Positions 29,792-39,403 of a stretch of DNA of 64,000 nt are shown here, one piece after another. Each line of letters opens with the position of its first letter. The stretch's first letter is position 1. Where the stretch lies: contig JBOFYY010000111.1 in NCBI GenBank assembly GCA_051654905.1, positions 124,001 to 188,000 on the forward strand, in the 5' to 3' direction. Below the pieces are notes generated by a model. It saw only the letters and a program-made list of their open reading frames with translations, made no database searches and was not told where the DNA came from. Source of the stretch: JBOFIQ01 sp051654905. GTDB lineage: Bacteria > Actinomycetota > Actinomycetes > Propionibacteriales > Propionibacteriaceae. The position numbers were made by a program, and so were the translations under genes.

Positions 29792-30603
29792 CAGCGCACC
29801 TCTTTAAGCCGAGGATCTAAAATATCGCGCAAACCTTCACCTAAAAGATTGAACCCTAAAACTGCCAACGCAATAGCTAAACCTGGCCAAAGCGATAACT
29901 CTGGATTGGCCCACAAATAGTTACGGGCATCAAAGAGCATCCGACCCCAAGTTGGCGTAGTAGGCGGAGTACCTACTCCCAAATAAGACAGTCCAGCTTC
30001 AGCGAGAATAGCCAGTGCAAAAGAAACTGATGCTTGGACTGCAATAGTGGGAATGATATTAGGCAAGATATGTCGCCGTAAGATCCCGCCGCTAGTAGTT
30101 CCTGAAGCCCGTGCTGCTAACACAAAATCTGAATGTGCAACTGGCAAAGTGGTGCTTCTAGCAACTCGCGCAAAAGCTGGAATGGTAGCAATACCTATCG
30201 CTACCATGGCAATCGTTGTAGATGCTCCAAAAGCTGCTGCTAATAGGATTGCCAGTAAAAGTGCTGGAAATGCAAAAAGGATGTCGTTAGCCCGAGATAG
30301 TAAATCATCTATCCAACCGCCACGGTAACCAGCGATCATTCCCAACGGGACACCGCAGCAAGCAGCGATACCTACTGCGATAACTCCAGTCAGTAAACAT
30401 ATTCTTGCCCCCATCATGAGGCGGCTAAGCACGTCGATACCCATATGATCAGTTCCTAACCAATGGATAGCCGAAGGCGCTCGTAGCGCTATCGCTGGAT
30501 CAACATGCCCTGGGTCGTAAGGGGTCCACACCGTAGCAACCATTGCCATCAGCACCACGGCTGAAACTAAAATAATCCCTACCCATAGTCCCGCACGTTT
30601 CAC
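29791..30603 (-). CDS. Peptide ABC transporter permease (DppC/OppC type)
   Basis: A 270-residue inner-membrane permease with six helices. The N-terminal extracytoplasmic loop has APSAIHWLGTDHMGIDVLSR, the hallmark of the DppC class, and the EAA loop is ARASGTTSGGILRRHILPN. It overlaps both neighbours by a few bases, so the operon is tightly packed. Confidence 0.93.
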   Translation of the reverse strand: MKRAGLWVGIILVSAVVLMAMVATVWTPYDPGHVDPAIALRAPSAIHWLGTDHMGIDVLSRLMMGARICLLTGVIAVGIAACCGVPLGMIAGYRGGWIDDLLSRANDILFAFPALLLAILLAAAFGASTTIAMVAIGIATIPAFARVARSTTLPVAHSDFVLAARASGTTSGGILRRHILPNIIPTIAVQASVSFALAILAEAGLSYLGVGTPPTTPTWGRMLFDARNYLWANPELSLWPGLAIALAVLGFNLLGEGLRDILDPRLKEVR

Positions 30604-31559
30604 GATTTATCTCCTGCTCGCAAACGTGGGTCGATCAAAACATATGCCATATCGACTAGTGCATTAACAATCAGTACCGATGCCACCAGTAACATCACTA
30701 CACCTTGTACGATCGCAAGATCACGAGATGTCACTGCAGTAAGAAGTAACTGTCCCAGACCAGGCAACTGAAAAACTTGTTCGATGACGATAGCGCCCAC
30801 AAGAAGTGTTGCTAGCTGCAATCCAATGACAGTCACTAAATTAAGCGCCATATTACGTAGCCCATGGCGTAGTAGCGCCGGCCATAGCCGCCAGCCCACA
30901 GCACGGGCAGTACGTAAATAATCTTCCCCAAGAATCTCTACCGTTGTTGCCCGTACATAGCGAGTAAGCACTGACCCTTGTACTAAACCTAGGCTTAAAA
31001 TCGGCAAGACTAGATGTCTGGCCCACTCTAAAATATTTTTACGCATATCGACATAGCCATTTGCTGGCAACCACCGCAGTCGAATAGCAAAAACTACTAC
31101 GAGCAAGATCCCCGCAAGAAATGCTGGGATAGCCATCCCCAGTTGTGATAGTGCCGACAGTAACTGTCCTTGCCAATGTCGACGTTTAACTGCTGCTGCC
31201 ATTCCAACTGGAACTGCCACGATGATAGCTACCAGCATGCCCCCAAAAACTAACCATAAAGTCACCGCTAGTCGGGGTGCTATCAGAGAAGTTACCGATG
31301 CTGAATTCAAATAAGAGTGTCCGAAATTTCCGGTCAGCATGCCAGTAGCCCATTCTAGATATCTCAGCAAGAACGGACGATCTAGCCCTAATTTGGTGCG
31401 TAATTGCGCTACTGACGCTGGATCAGCGTTAGTACCTAAAATGACATTAGCTACGTCACCAGGAAGTGCTTGACATACCCAAAAGACTAAAAAAGACGCG
31501 ACGAATAGGCTTGCGGCGAAAACCGCTAGCCTCACACCTATTCGTTTAACTAATCGCAT
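30600..31559 (-). CDS. Peptide ABC transporter permease (DppB/OppB type)
   Basis: A 319-residue permease with six helices. The loop RTKLGLDRPFLLRYLEWATG and the EAA loop YLRTARAVGWRLWPALLRHG are typical of the DppB class. It pairs with the next permease, which overlaps by 4 bp, and follows the binding-protein gene after 13 bp. Confidence 0.93.
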   Translation of the reverse strand: MRLVKRIGVRLAVFAASLFVASFLVFWVCQALPGDVANVILGTNADPASVAQLRTKLGLDRPFLLRYLEWATGMLTGNFGHSYLNSASVTSLIAPRLAVTLWLVFGGMLVAIIVAVPVGMAAAVKRRHWQGQLLSALSQLGMAIPAFLAGILLVVVFAIRLRWLPANGYVDMRKNILEWARHLVLPILSLGLVQGSVLTRYVRATTVEILGEDYLRTARAVGWRLWPALLRHGLRNMALNLVTVIGLQLATLLVGAIVIEQVFQLPGLGQLLLTAVTSRDLAIVQGVVMLLVASVLIVNALVDMAYVLIDPRLRAGDKS

Positions 31560-31572
31560 GATTGCTTTTAGG

Positions 31573-33075
31573 TTACCCGCGAGAGGCCACTGTAGTCAGA
31601 TCGAAGCTCGTAGAGGTCATATTTTTGCTAATGCCAGTAATACCCGGCTTACTCACGATCAAGTTCGGAAGCAGAAAGAGGAAATCAGCTGCCGCATCAT
31701 CGGAAAGGATTCGAGCAGCTTGTTTCATCGTCGTAGCGTAATCGCCTTCTGAACTTTGATCAGCTTGCGTAATCAACTGAGCAAACTCCTGATTACCGTA
31801 GTGCCAGTAATAATCTGAATTAGCAAACTTAACCATGTCACGTGGTTCTACATGAGCAACGATCGTAAGATCGTAATCGCTCTTGACTAAAACATGTTCT
31901 ACCCATTGAGCCGGAAACTCCAACTGGTCAGTAACTACCGTGATACCAATTTCTTTAAGCTGCGAGGCAACATATTGCCCAGCCCCTGTGGCATATGCCA
32001 AGGTAGGTAGCCGTAGTCGCAATGTTGGAGAAACTACCCCTGATTCAGCCATAAGCTTTTTGGCCTGTTCCAGATCATAAGGATAGCTATTAGATAAGTC
32101 TTCATACCAGGGATCAGTAGGCGGAACCATAGAACCAATCAGCGAACCGCGCCCTCCCCAAACCGTATCGATAAGACCTTTTCGATTGATAGCAAAGTTA
32201 ATGGCTTGGCGAACTTTCAAATTATTTAAAACTGGATTCTTGTGGTTAAAACCAAGCACAACTTCGCCATTGGTTGTACCTTCTAACACCTGAAAACGTG
32301 AAGTGTCATTGAACTGTCCCAAAGCTTGGGGAGCTTGCACATTCGTCACAATGTCGAGATCACCCGACAACATGGCGTTATTAAGTGCAGCAGCATCAGA
32401 GAAGTAGCGCCACTCCACATCGTCGTAACGAGCTGGGGTTCCCCAGTAATATGCATTCTTAACTAGCGTGATGCTGGCGCCTTTACGCCATTGCGAGAAA
32501 GCGTAGGGGCCAGAACCTGCTGGAGTTGAACTGAGATCAGTATTTGCTTGGGAATCTATGACGATTCCAGCTTGTCCTGCGATATCAAAAAGCCAAGCAT
32601 TGCTGGGGCGAGAAAGAGTTACCTTGACGGTTAAATCATCAGTAGCCTCGATAGTATTTACCACACTCATCTGAGCTTTCTGAACCTTGGTTCCTTGCTC
32701 TTTAGCTCGTGTTAGCGACCATACGACGTCACTAGCTTTGACCTGACGTTCGGAAGCAAAATGTGCTGATGGTTGTAATAGGAATGTATAGGTGAGACGG
32801 TCTTGGGATATGTCCCAAGATGCCGCTAGCAATGGTTTGATATTCCCATAACCGTCAATTTTCACCAAAGTCTCGTAAACGTTGTAGAGAAGAACTTGTG
32901 GAATAGCTGCCGCATCGCTTGAATGCAGATCCATTGAAGTCGGTTCTGCGCTAGCACCTAGTACTAGACGAGATGCTGCTGTAGCCGTTGAACTTCCTTG
33001 CGAACATCCAGCTAGTACAGCGATCAACGTTAACATTGCTGCAGCTAGCTTCAGCGAACGCTTCAGCGAGAACAT
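31573..33075 (-). CDS. Peptide ABC transporter substrate-binding lipoprotein (family 5)
   Basis: The membrane-anchored receptor of the importer, 500 residues. The signal MFSLKRSLKLAAAMLTLIAV leads to lipobox LAGC. Family 5 motifs include AEPTSMDLHSSDAAAIPQVL, the GSGPYAFSQWRKGASITL segment and NLKVRQAINFAINRKGLID. The frame is open to 33144, but GAAGGAG 7 nt before the ATG at 33075 fixes the start. Family 5 proteins bind peptides, nickel or opines; the peptide-type partners favour peptides, without naming a substrate. Confidence 0.93.
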   Translation of the reverse strand: MFSLKRSLKLAAAMLTLIAVLAGCSQGSSTATAASRLVLGASAEPTSMDLHSSDAAAIPQVLLYNVYETLVKIDGYGNIKPLLAASWDISQDRLTYTFLLQPSAHFASERQVKASDVVWSLTRAKEQGTKVQKAQMSVVNTIEATDDLTVKVTLSRPSNAWLFDIAGQAGIVIDSQANTDLSSTPAGSGPYAFSQWRKGASITLVKNAYYWGTPARYDDVEWRYFSDAAALNNAMLSGDLDIVTNVQAPQALGQFNDTSRFQVLEGTTNGEVVLGFNHKNPVLNNLKVRQAINFAINRKGLIDTVWGGRGSLIGSMVPPTDPWYEDLSNSYPYDLEQAKKLMAESGVVSPTLRLRLPTLAYATGAGQYVASQLKEIGITVVTDQLEFPAQWVEHVLVKSDYDLTIVAHVEPRDMVKFANSDYYWHYGNQEFAQLITQADQSSEGDYATTMKQAARILSDDAAADFLFLLPNLIVSKPGITGISKNMTSTSFDLTTVASRG

Positions 33076-33191
33076 ATTTTTCTCCTTCACCGTCACATCC
33101 CACGTGCGTCGGCCGATTAAGTCTAAAGCCATCTCAATTAACATGAGCAGTCGGCCTGCGAAAAAACGCTATTGTTTTTATTTCTAAAACA

Positions 33192-33226
33192 AATTGAGGG
33201 CCACACTAATAGTGTGACCCTCAATT
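33192..33226. terminator. Terminator after tRNA-fMet
   Basis: A long stem (arms AATTGAGGG and CCCTCAATT extended by CACACTA/TAGTGTG) is followed on the minus strand by TTTGTTTT, 7 bp after the tRNA 3' end. It also isolates the tRNA from the peptide transporter operon. Confidence 0.9.
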
Positions 33227-33233
33227 ATCTAAG

Positions 33234-33307
<74 letters not shown>

Positions 33308-33360
33308 TCGGTATGTACCTAGTCTACATACATCCTGCAGGAATCCCAAATCGCTACTAT

Positions 33361-36210
33361 TTATCCCTGTGCTTTAGCAGCTTTTTCGACAGCAGCACGA
33401 GCTGTCTGCTGATGCCGTTGGTACTCTGCAAGATCACCTTTACGTAAAGACTCATCAGCGGCGCTAAATGCAGTAGCCGCCTCAGCTAACGCTGCCTTTA
33501 CTGCCTCTGCCCCAACCGTAGGCTTATCATTAGGTTTCTTATCTCCCGGAGCCTGCCCATCGATTTCTTTAGTATCAGCGCCAGAGTCACCTTGGAATAC
33601 TGAATCTAGAGCCTCTTGTAGCGTCTCTCCAATCGCCACATGTTCTCCAAATCGGACAATTACAAATCGTAACGCTGGATACGACGATGCACCGCCGCTG
33701 CCCTCACGCTGGGTAAATACTGGCGTAACGTAGAGTAACCCCCCGCCCAAAGGTAGCGTCAACAGATTCCCGTAACTAGCAGCAGCTGATCCTTGATTCA
33801 AGAAGGGCCGCAACCGTTCAGCAACTGTAGCATCGGTAATCATTGCGTTAAAGCTTTGCCCCGGGCCATCAATCTGCTGCGAATCAGACATTCGCAAAAC
33901 TCTCAGCTGTCCATAAGACGGGCTTGTGGCATCGGCAACAACCCCAAAATAGGCTGCCAGATTTGATCGATTATTTGGTACCAACACGCTTGTTGCCGAA
34001 AATACTGGTTTCTCATCTCCAGGCCAACGAACCGTCAAGAAATACGATGCTTCTTTATATCCACCTTGTGACTGTCGTGCTGCCACCGGATCTTCTGGAA
34101 CTACCCATAAGTCAGTCGAATTGTACCAAGTATGCGGATTAGTTTGATGATAACGACCATAAACTTCCCGCTGTACCTTGAAAATGTCCTCCGGATAACG
34201 CACATGCGACATTAGATCCGCCGACATTTCCGACTTATCGTGAACAACGCCAGGGAAAACCTGTCGCCAAGTTTCCAAGATGGGATCGGCATCCCATGCA
34301 TAAAGCGTCACCGTACCGTCATAGGCATCTACAGTGGCTTTAACTGCATTGCGAATATAGTTGAGCCGTTCCTCGGGAAGTTTAGAATTTTCCTGAGCAT
34401 GCTGCTGATCAGTTACTGTTTTCCGCAAATCCAACCGGTGACTATCTGGATAGTTATTGGTTGTGGTGTAGCCATCAACAATCCAAGTCAATTTGCCGTC
34501 AACGATAGTTGGATAGGGATCTGAATCTAGGGTAAGCCACGGCGCAACTGCACTCACTCGCTGTATTGGGGTGCGATTATAAAGTAACTTGGAATTACTG
34601 TGAACCCGATCGCTAAGTAAAAGATTAAGGTCTCCAAAACGGCTAGCATAAGCCAATCTTCGTAATGGATTACTCAGCGCAACTCCACCTTTTCCAGAGT
34701 AAGTAACTGACTGTTCACCACCGCCGGTAGCTCCTCCTGGCGTATCCAACTCAAGCGGAGCTTCTCCTGGTTTAGCTCCTACAACAACCCACTCGTTAGC
34801 TAATTCTCCAAAGTAGATTCTTGATTCTGCATTGGGAAGTTGCCCCGTTGGTGGAATATCTTTTTGGATCCATACTGGCTCTCCCCCGCTTTGGCGGCGA
34901 TTACCATGTGCTGCTGCCAGCCCAAAACCATGAGTAAATACGGTATGAATATTGTTCCAGTTAGCATCCGGTAATCCGGCATGGTCAATCTCTCGTGCTG
35001 CAACCACCACATCTGTTGCTACGCCATCGATAGAGTAACGATCAACGTCTAACACCTGCGGGAAAGTGTAATAACCACGCACTTGCTGAAGCTGTTCAAA
35101 AGTTTTACCGACCATAGCCGGATCCATCAATCTAATCCCCGGCAAAGAATCAGCATCATGATGAAGCTGCCCAGAAGTAGCTTTAGTTTGAGCTGAATAT
35201 TCTGTCAAAGCTACTTCTTCAAGCCCATAAGCGGCACGAGTAGCGGCAATATGTTTTTCAACATAAGGAGCTTCTTTATCTGGTTCAGAAGGACGTACCG
35301 AAAACGTATGTAGCAAGAATGGGTACAGCGCAGACACTACTAATCCTGACACTAACAGCAGGATTACTGCGGTAATCGGTGTCACCCAAGTACGCCATAT
35401 CGCATTGAGAGCAAATAGTCCCGCGCAGATGAAAGCAATCACCGCTACGATCAGCGTCGAATACATACGTGCATGCGCATCGGTATAAGACACACCTGTG
35501 AAAAGCGAATTATCTGTTAGCGGAAGACTCCACCGTTGCAACAAAACATTGCAGCCATATCCCACACAAACTAACGCACATAGTAGCGACAAGTGACTGG
35601 CAGCTTTCGGCACCAAGCGTGTCTTTTGTGATCCTTGTTTAGAAAATTGCCCCGTCAAATACATCACTACTGAGCTGAGGCAAAGCGCTATCAGAACCGA
35701 TTTCATCACCCAGCCCAAGACAACAGTGAGCCACGGGAGTACAAAAACGAAAAAAGAGATATCTAATCCAAAAGTCGAATCTGTGCGACCAAAGGGTTGT
35801 CTATGTAAGAAAGCCAAAAATTCGTTTACATGGCTACTAGCAGCTTGCGCAATCACTACAGCTAAGAACGCAATCGCTACCGCGATAGCTGCTTTAGTTT
35901 TCTTTGGGCTGAACTCAACTGTGGTATTTAATTGCCGAAGATATGGTTTACGTCGCCACATGAGCCACCCCATTAAGGCCGGGAATCCCACCATTAGTAA
36001 AGCTCCCAGCGCACCTAACCCGATACGCGCAAACAGTTGGGTGGAAAAGACACTAGTAAATCCAAGGCTGGAGAACCACAATGCGTTCGTTAATAGATCA
36101 ACGCCAATTCCCCCCAATATGACTACTGAAGCTATAAGAATCGCTAACACCCAAATGCTACGAGGAAAACCACCTGTAGCGTTTCGAACTTGTTTTGTAG
36201 TCTTCTTCAT
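33361..36210 (-). CDS. UPF0182 family membrane protein
   Basis: A 949-residue actinobacterial membrane protein. Seven hydrophobic helices fill about residues 15-300; the remaining 600 residues are predicted outside, ending in an Ala/Lys/Glu-rich coil. The family has no firm function. In M. tuberculosis the homologue Rv3193c sits next to the YlbL-like gene Rv3194c as here. It starts 6 bp after the PPA1309 stop, forming the operon ylbL-PPA1309-UPF0182. Confidence 0.92.
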   Translation of the reverse strand: MKKTTKQVRNATGGFPRSIWVLAILIASVVILGGIGVDLLTNALWFSSLGFTSVFSTQLFARIGLGALGALLMVGFPALMGWLMWRRKPYLRQLNTTVEFSPKKTKAAIAVAIAFLAVVIAQAASSHVNEFLAFLHRQPFGRTDSTFGLDISFFVFVLPWLTVVLGWVMKSVLIALCLSSVVMYLTGQFSKQGSQKTRLVPKAASHLSLLCALVCVGYGCNVLLQRWSLPLTDNSLFTGVSYTDAHARMYSTLIVAVIAFICAGLFALNAIWRTWVTPITAVILLLVSGLVVSALYPFLLHTFSVRPSEPDKEAPYVEKHIAATRAAYGLEEVALTEYSAQTKATSGQLHHDADSLPGIRLMDPAMVGKTFEQLQQVRGYYTFPQVLDVDRYSIDGVATDVVVAAREIDHAGLPDANWNNIHTVFTHGFGLAAAHGNRRQSGGEPVWIQKDIPPTGQLPNAESRIYFGELANEWVVVGAKPGEAPLELDTPGGATGGGEQSVTYSGKGGVALSNPLRRLAYASRFGDLNLLLSDRVHSNSKLLYNRTPIQRVSAVAPWLTLDSDPYPTIVDGKLTWIVDGYTTTNNYPDSHRLDLRKTVTDQQHAQENSKLPEERLNYIRNAVKATVDAYDGTVTLYAWDADPILETWRQVFPGVVHDKSEMSADLMSHVRYPEDIFKVQREVYGRYHQTNPHTWYNSTDLWVVPEDPVAARQSQGGYKEASYFLTVRWPGDEKPVFSATSVLVPNNRSNLAAYFGVVADATSPSYGQLRVLRMSDSQQIDGPGQSFNAMITDATVAERLRPFLNQGSAAASYGNLLTLPLGGGLLYVTPVFTQREGSGGASSYPALRFVIVRFGEHVAIGETLQEALDSVFQGDSGADTKEIDGQAPGDKKPNDKPTVGAEAVKAALAEAATAFSAADESLRKGDLAEYQRHQQTARAAVEKAAKAQG

Positions 36211-36216
36211 GGTTTC

Positions 36217-36771
36217 TTACATCTCCTGATCATTAAGAAGTGTTTGCGCCAATGCTTCACTAAGATGTGGTGCAATATCTTCGCCAGCAAGAACTTGATC
36301 AGCAGAACGTAGTCGCGCTACACAGAACTGCTGCAATTCTCCATTCGGCAATTTCACTGCGCCTGCCACCAAACGAATCTCATCGCGGCTAGGATGTTTA
36401 GCTACTATTTCAGCAGCTTCAGCTGGATCTTCTGGCAATTCCAGCTCTGCATCAGCAGGTAAGAAGGCTCGCTCTAGAGCTAAAGCTGCACCTTGGACTG
36501 TTTGCGGCCACATAATCTGCGCCAATGTTTCGGCAAGATCTTGATCAATAACAAAATCTTCTTGTTCAATGCTAGTAAGTGCTCCTTCTGGAGCTCCCTC
36601 GGCACTTCCTCGTAGTTGCAATTGAGCAGCAAGAGCTGGTTCAGCAGCAATGAGATCATCTGTAGCAACCAGTGCAAATAGTCGTGCTGGCTGATCCCAG
36701 CCGCTCTGAGCAATGAAACGCTCAATATCAAGGAGCGCAGCAGTTAAAGCAGATACATCATTATTGGTCAT
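36217..36771 (-). CDS. PPA1309 family protein
   Basis: A 184-residue soluble acidic protein, rich in Ala, Glu and Leu, with no known motif or catalytic residue. Its length, the segment DLAETLAQIMWPQTVQGAAL and its place between the YlbL-like and UPF0182 genes match the actinobacterial PPA1309 family of unknown function. It overlaps the upstream gene by 4 bp. Confidence 0.82.
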   Translation of the reverse strand: MTNNDVSALTAALLDIERFIAQSGWDQPARLFALVATDDLIAAEPALAAQLQLRGSAEGAPEGALTSIEQEDFVIDQDLAETLAQIMWPQTVQGAALALERAFLPADAELELPEDPAEAAEIVAKHPSRDEIRLVAGAVKLPNGELQQFCVARLRSADQVLAGEDIAPHLSEALAQTLLNDQEM

Positions 36772-37910
36772 GAGCAGGTCGCCACCTCAGTAGTTTTGTC
36801 AGAATTATTAAGATACGTCAGTGCAGTAATAGCTCCAGAAAGCGTACTTACCGGAACCAGTCTTACCGAGGTATGCCGATTAACTAAGTCAGCACAGTTA
36901 CGTTCAGGTATAACTAAAATATCGATTTTATTAGCTTCAGCCTGACTCAGTCGAGAGTTTACATCTACAACTGTAGAAACATTTCCCAAGCCATCGATCT
37001 CTCCGATCGCAGCTACTTTTCTACCAGCTATTAAATCATCAGGAGATGTCATCTCATATACAGCAAGCGCCATAGCCAATCCATCTTCTGCATGAGAATG
37101 ATCTGCTGTTAGCACAAAATTAACCGCCGCCTCTGGAGAATATCCTTGCTCAAATTTGGCGCCGATTGTTGGTTTCATATGATCATTTTTTATAGAAGAA
37201 ACTGTTACATCCACTGCCACTGACTCAGCGTCTCGTAGCACGATAAAGGTCAATACTTCATTGACCTTTTTTTCTGCAATGAGAGACTCTAGTTCTTCAG
37301 GTTTATTAACTGAACGTCCATTTATTTTAAGAACATAATCTCCAGCACGCAGTCTCTCAAAAGAAGGTCCAGCTGTTGTAACCGCAGATACTACCGGCAA
37401 CGACGTCACTTTAACTCCAGCATGGCGCAAGCCAGCAACTGCAGCCGCATGTAGTGTACGACGCAACCCTGTGGTTGCTTCTTGTTTACGCTGTGATTCT
37501 GTTTTTCCAGGAATATAAACATGATCTCGTGGAAGCGTACCGCTCTTACCAAACCAATGATGAATAAGAACTTTTGCTAACGAATCATAATTATTCGACG
37601 GAGTAATTGCCGTTGGAAGTAACAGGATCTCGCCAGTATGAGGGTAAGTAACGGCACCATCAACAGCAGTAATTGAGGTAGCTTTCGAGTCAACTTCTAC
37701 TGTAGAAAAAAGATTGATGCTTTCACCTGAACCACGAATAACGAAGGGAACCGGAGCGGTCACCAGCAGCACCGCTATTGCAACTAAAATTGTTGCCGAT
37801 AACGCAGCTATTTGAGTCTGTGGCGTAAAAGCGAACCGTTTAACAACCTTGTCACGTCGAACACGCATATATGCTCTAGTGTTCTTGGGTTGCGCAGTCA
37901 TAGCTACCAC
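36768..37910 (-). CDS. YlbL-like PDZ protein with a degenerate Lon protease domain
   Basis: A 380-residue protein: one membrane helix (about 33-55), an extracytoplasmic region, a PDZ domain (about 170-240, SFERLRAGDYVLKINGRSV), then a Lon-type S16 fold (about 260-370). The fold is recognisable (DGLAMALAVYEMTSPDDLIAGRKVA), but the catalytic Ser of the family (GPSAGL) aligns with Glu275 (HAEDGL) and the catalytic Lys (KKV or EKL) with Arg320 (NSRL), and the GTGTI strand reads AIGEI. It therefore looks like a pseudo-protease. It overlaps the PPA1309 gene by 4 bp. Confidence 0.82.
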   Translation of the reverse strand: MVAMTAQPKNTRAYMRVRRDKVVKRFAFTPQTQIAALSATILVAIAVLLVTAPVPFVIRGSGESINLFSTVEVDSKATSITAVDGAVTYPHTGEILLLPTAITPSNNYDSLAKVLIHHWFGKSGTLPRDHVYIPGKTESQRKQEATTGLRRTLHAAAVAGLRHAGVKVTSLPVVSAVTTAGPSFERLRAGDYVLKINGRSVNKPEELESLIAEKKVNEVLTFIVLRDAESVAVDVTVSSIKNDHMKPTIGAKFEQGYSPEAAVNFVLTADHSHAEDGLAMALAVYEMTSPDDLIAGRKVAAIGEIDGLGNVSTVVDVNSRLSQAEANKIDILVIPERNCADLVNRHTSVRLVPVSTLSGAITALTYLNNSDKTTEVATCS

Positions 37911-37994
37911 TCTATCGGTCTTAGTATCAATACTTCTTAACTAGTCACCAGTATCCCGCTAGGCTAGAACTGTAATACCAGTTAAAGGAGTGAC

Positions 37995-39341
37995 ATGTCA
38001 GACGAGCAGTCTCCCAAAGACAACAACGATCAACCTAATAATCTTTTTGAAGAGTTGTTCAAACAGCTAGGAAATCTAACACCTCCTACTAATGAGGCTC
38101 AAGCATCAGACATGGCTGCTAAATTGCAAAAGCAGTTGCAAGCTATGGCGTCACAATTGGGATCTTTTCTACCTAATATGGCAGAAGGAGAATCTCTAAA
38201 CTGGGAGCAAACTCGCTCACAAGCACGTCACGGCGTCGCAGCATTAGGAGCTGATCCTTCAGCGACTAATAACGATCAAGCTCAGGTACTTGAAGCTACT
38301 GAACTAGCTGAATCTTGGTTAGATAGTCACACACATTTCCGTTGCCCAGCTACAGCCTACGCATGGTCTCGCGCTGAATGGATCGAAGCAACTATGCCAA
38401 CTTGGCAGCAACTAGCAGACCCGGTAGCTACCCATCTAACCCAAGCTATAGAAGATCTCTTCAAAACTTCTTTTAGTCGTGGTGATGCCACTCAGCTAGA
38501 TTCTTTCTTTCAACCAATGATGCGTCGAGCTGCTGGCGCAATGCTTGCTGGTTCAATTGGACAAGGAATCGGAAAACTAGCTGCAGCCACTGTCACTGCA
38601 ACTGATATTGGATTGCCACTCATTCAAAATCGTATAGTTTTTTTGCCAACTAACATTACAGAGTACTCCGAAGGATTATCTTCATCTTTACAAGATATTC
38701 GGATCTATTTAGCACTACGAGAAGCTGCTAGACAGCGTCTTTTCTCTTCAGTTCCTTGGCTTTCTAGTCAACTACTAGCTCTGGTAGAGAACTATGCACG
38801 CGGTATTCATATTGATCCAACTGCTTTGGAAGAAGTTGTTCGAGATATCGACGGTGGATTCGATCCTCAGCAGCTCCAAGTAATGAGTGAGCGTGTAAAT
38901 GGAGCTATTTTTTCTCCAGCATCAACTCCGCAACAGCAAGAAGTACTAGAAAGATTAGAAGTTCTAATATCGCTAGTCGAAGGTTGGGTTGATCATGTAG
39001 TTAACCAAGCTGCTTCATCATGGCTATCAGATATTGCGTTGTTAGAAGAAAATACTCGCCGCCGTAGAGCCGTTGGTGGCGCTGCCGCAGAAGCTTTGAA
39101 AACCATATTTGGTCTTGAGCTAAGTCCACGTCGCATCCGAGATGCCGCAAATCTATGGGCTGCCTTACGGCAAGCTCGGGGCACAGCTGGTCGCGACGAA
39201 GTATGGCTACATCCAGATCTTATTCCAGATACGGCAGCACTCAATGATCCACTGGGATGGGTCTCTGGAGAAATATCGACGCTAAATGATGACCTTGATA
39301 AAGAGCTTCGTCAGCTCTTAGAAAACCAAGACGAATCTTAA
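37995..39341 (+). CDS. DUF2342 (Zincin_2) family protein
   Basis: A 448-residue protein of the actinobacterial family often annotated as a zinc-dependent metalloprotease. It is divergent from the YlbL-like gene, as Rv3195 is from Rv3194c. AAAGGAG lies 5 nt before the ATG. I see no HExxH in the whole sequence; the corresponding helix reads SLVEGWVDHVVNQA, so peptidase activity should not be assumed. The N-terminal part is Gln-rich, and the middle has an AGSIGQGIGKLAAATV helix that may touch the membrane. Confidence 0.8.
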   Translation: MSDEQSPKDNNDQPNNLFEELFKQLGNLTPPTNEAQASDMAAKLQKQLQAMASQLGSFLPNMAEGESLNWEQTRSQARHGVAALGADPSATNNDQAQVLEATELAESWLDSHTHFRCPATAYAWSRAEWIEATMPTWQQLADPVATHLTQAIEDLFKTSFSRGDATQLDSFFQPMMRRAAGAMLAGSIGQGIGKLAAATVTATDIGLPLIQNRIVFLPTNITEYSEGLSSSLQDIRIYLALREAARQRLFSSVPWLSSQLLALVENYARGIHIDPTALEEVVRDIDGGFDPQQLQVMSERVNGAIFSPASTPQQQEVLERLEVLISLVEGWVDHVVNQAASSWLSDIALLEENTRRRRAVGGAAAEALKTIFGLELSPRRIRDAANLWAALRQARGTAGRDEVWLHPDLIPDTAALNDPLGWVSGEISTLNDDLDKELRQLLENQDES

Positions 39342-39354
39342 AATCAATATCACT

Positions 39355-39403
39355 AAGCGATAGCTGGATCGCCAAGCTACTTGGATAGATTCAGCTATCG
39401 CTT
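39355..39403. terminator. Convergent terminator between DUF2342 and the YgjP-like gene
   Basis: A 12-bp stem (AAGCGATAGCTG at 39355-39366, CAGCTATCGCTT at 39392-39403) encloses a smaller CCAAG/CTTGG hairpin. The stop codon of the minus-strand gene lies in it. Confidence 0.65.

Noticed and set aside
33311..33331. Inverted repeat GTATGTA/TACATAC as a terminator of the UPF0182 gene
   Set aside because: It has no U-tract and lies within the probable tRNA-fMet promoter region, so its role cannot be decided.
35726..36229. A 167-codon plus-strand ORF opposite the UPF0182 gene
   Set aside because: It mirrors the membrane helices of the real gene; composition and context do not support expression.
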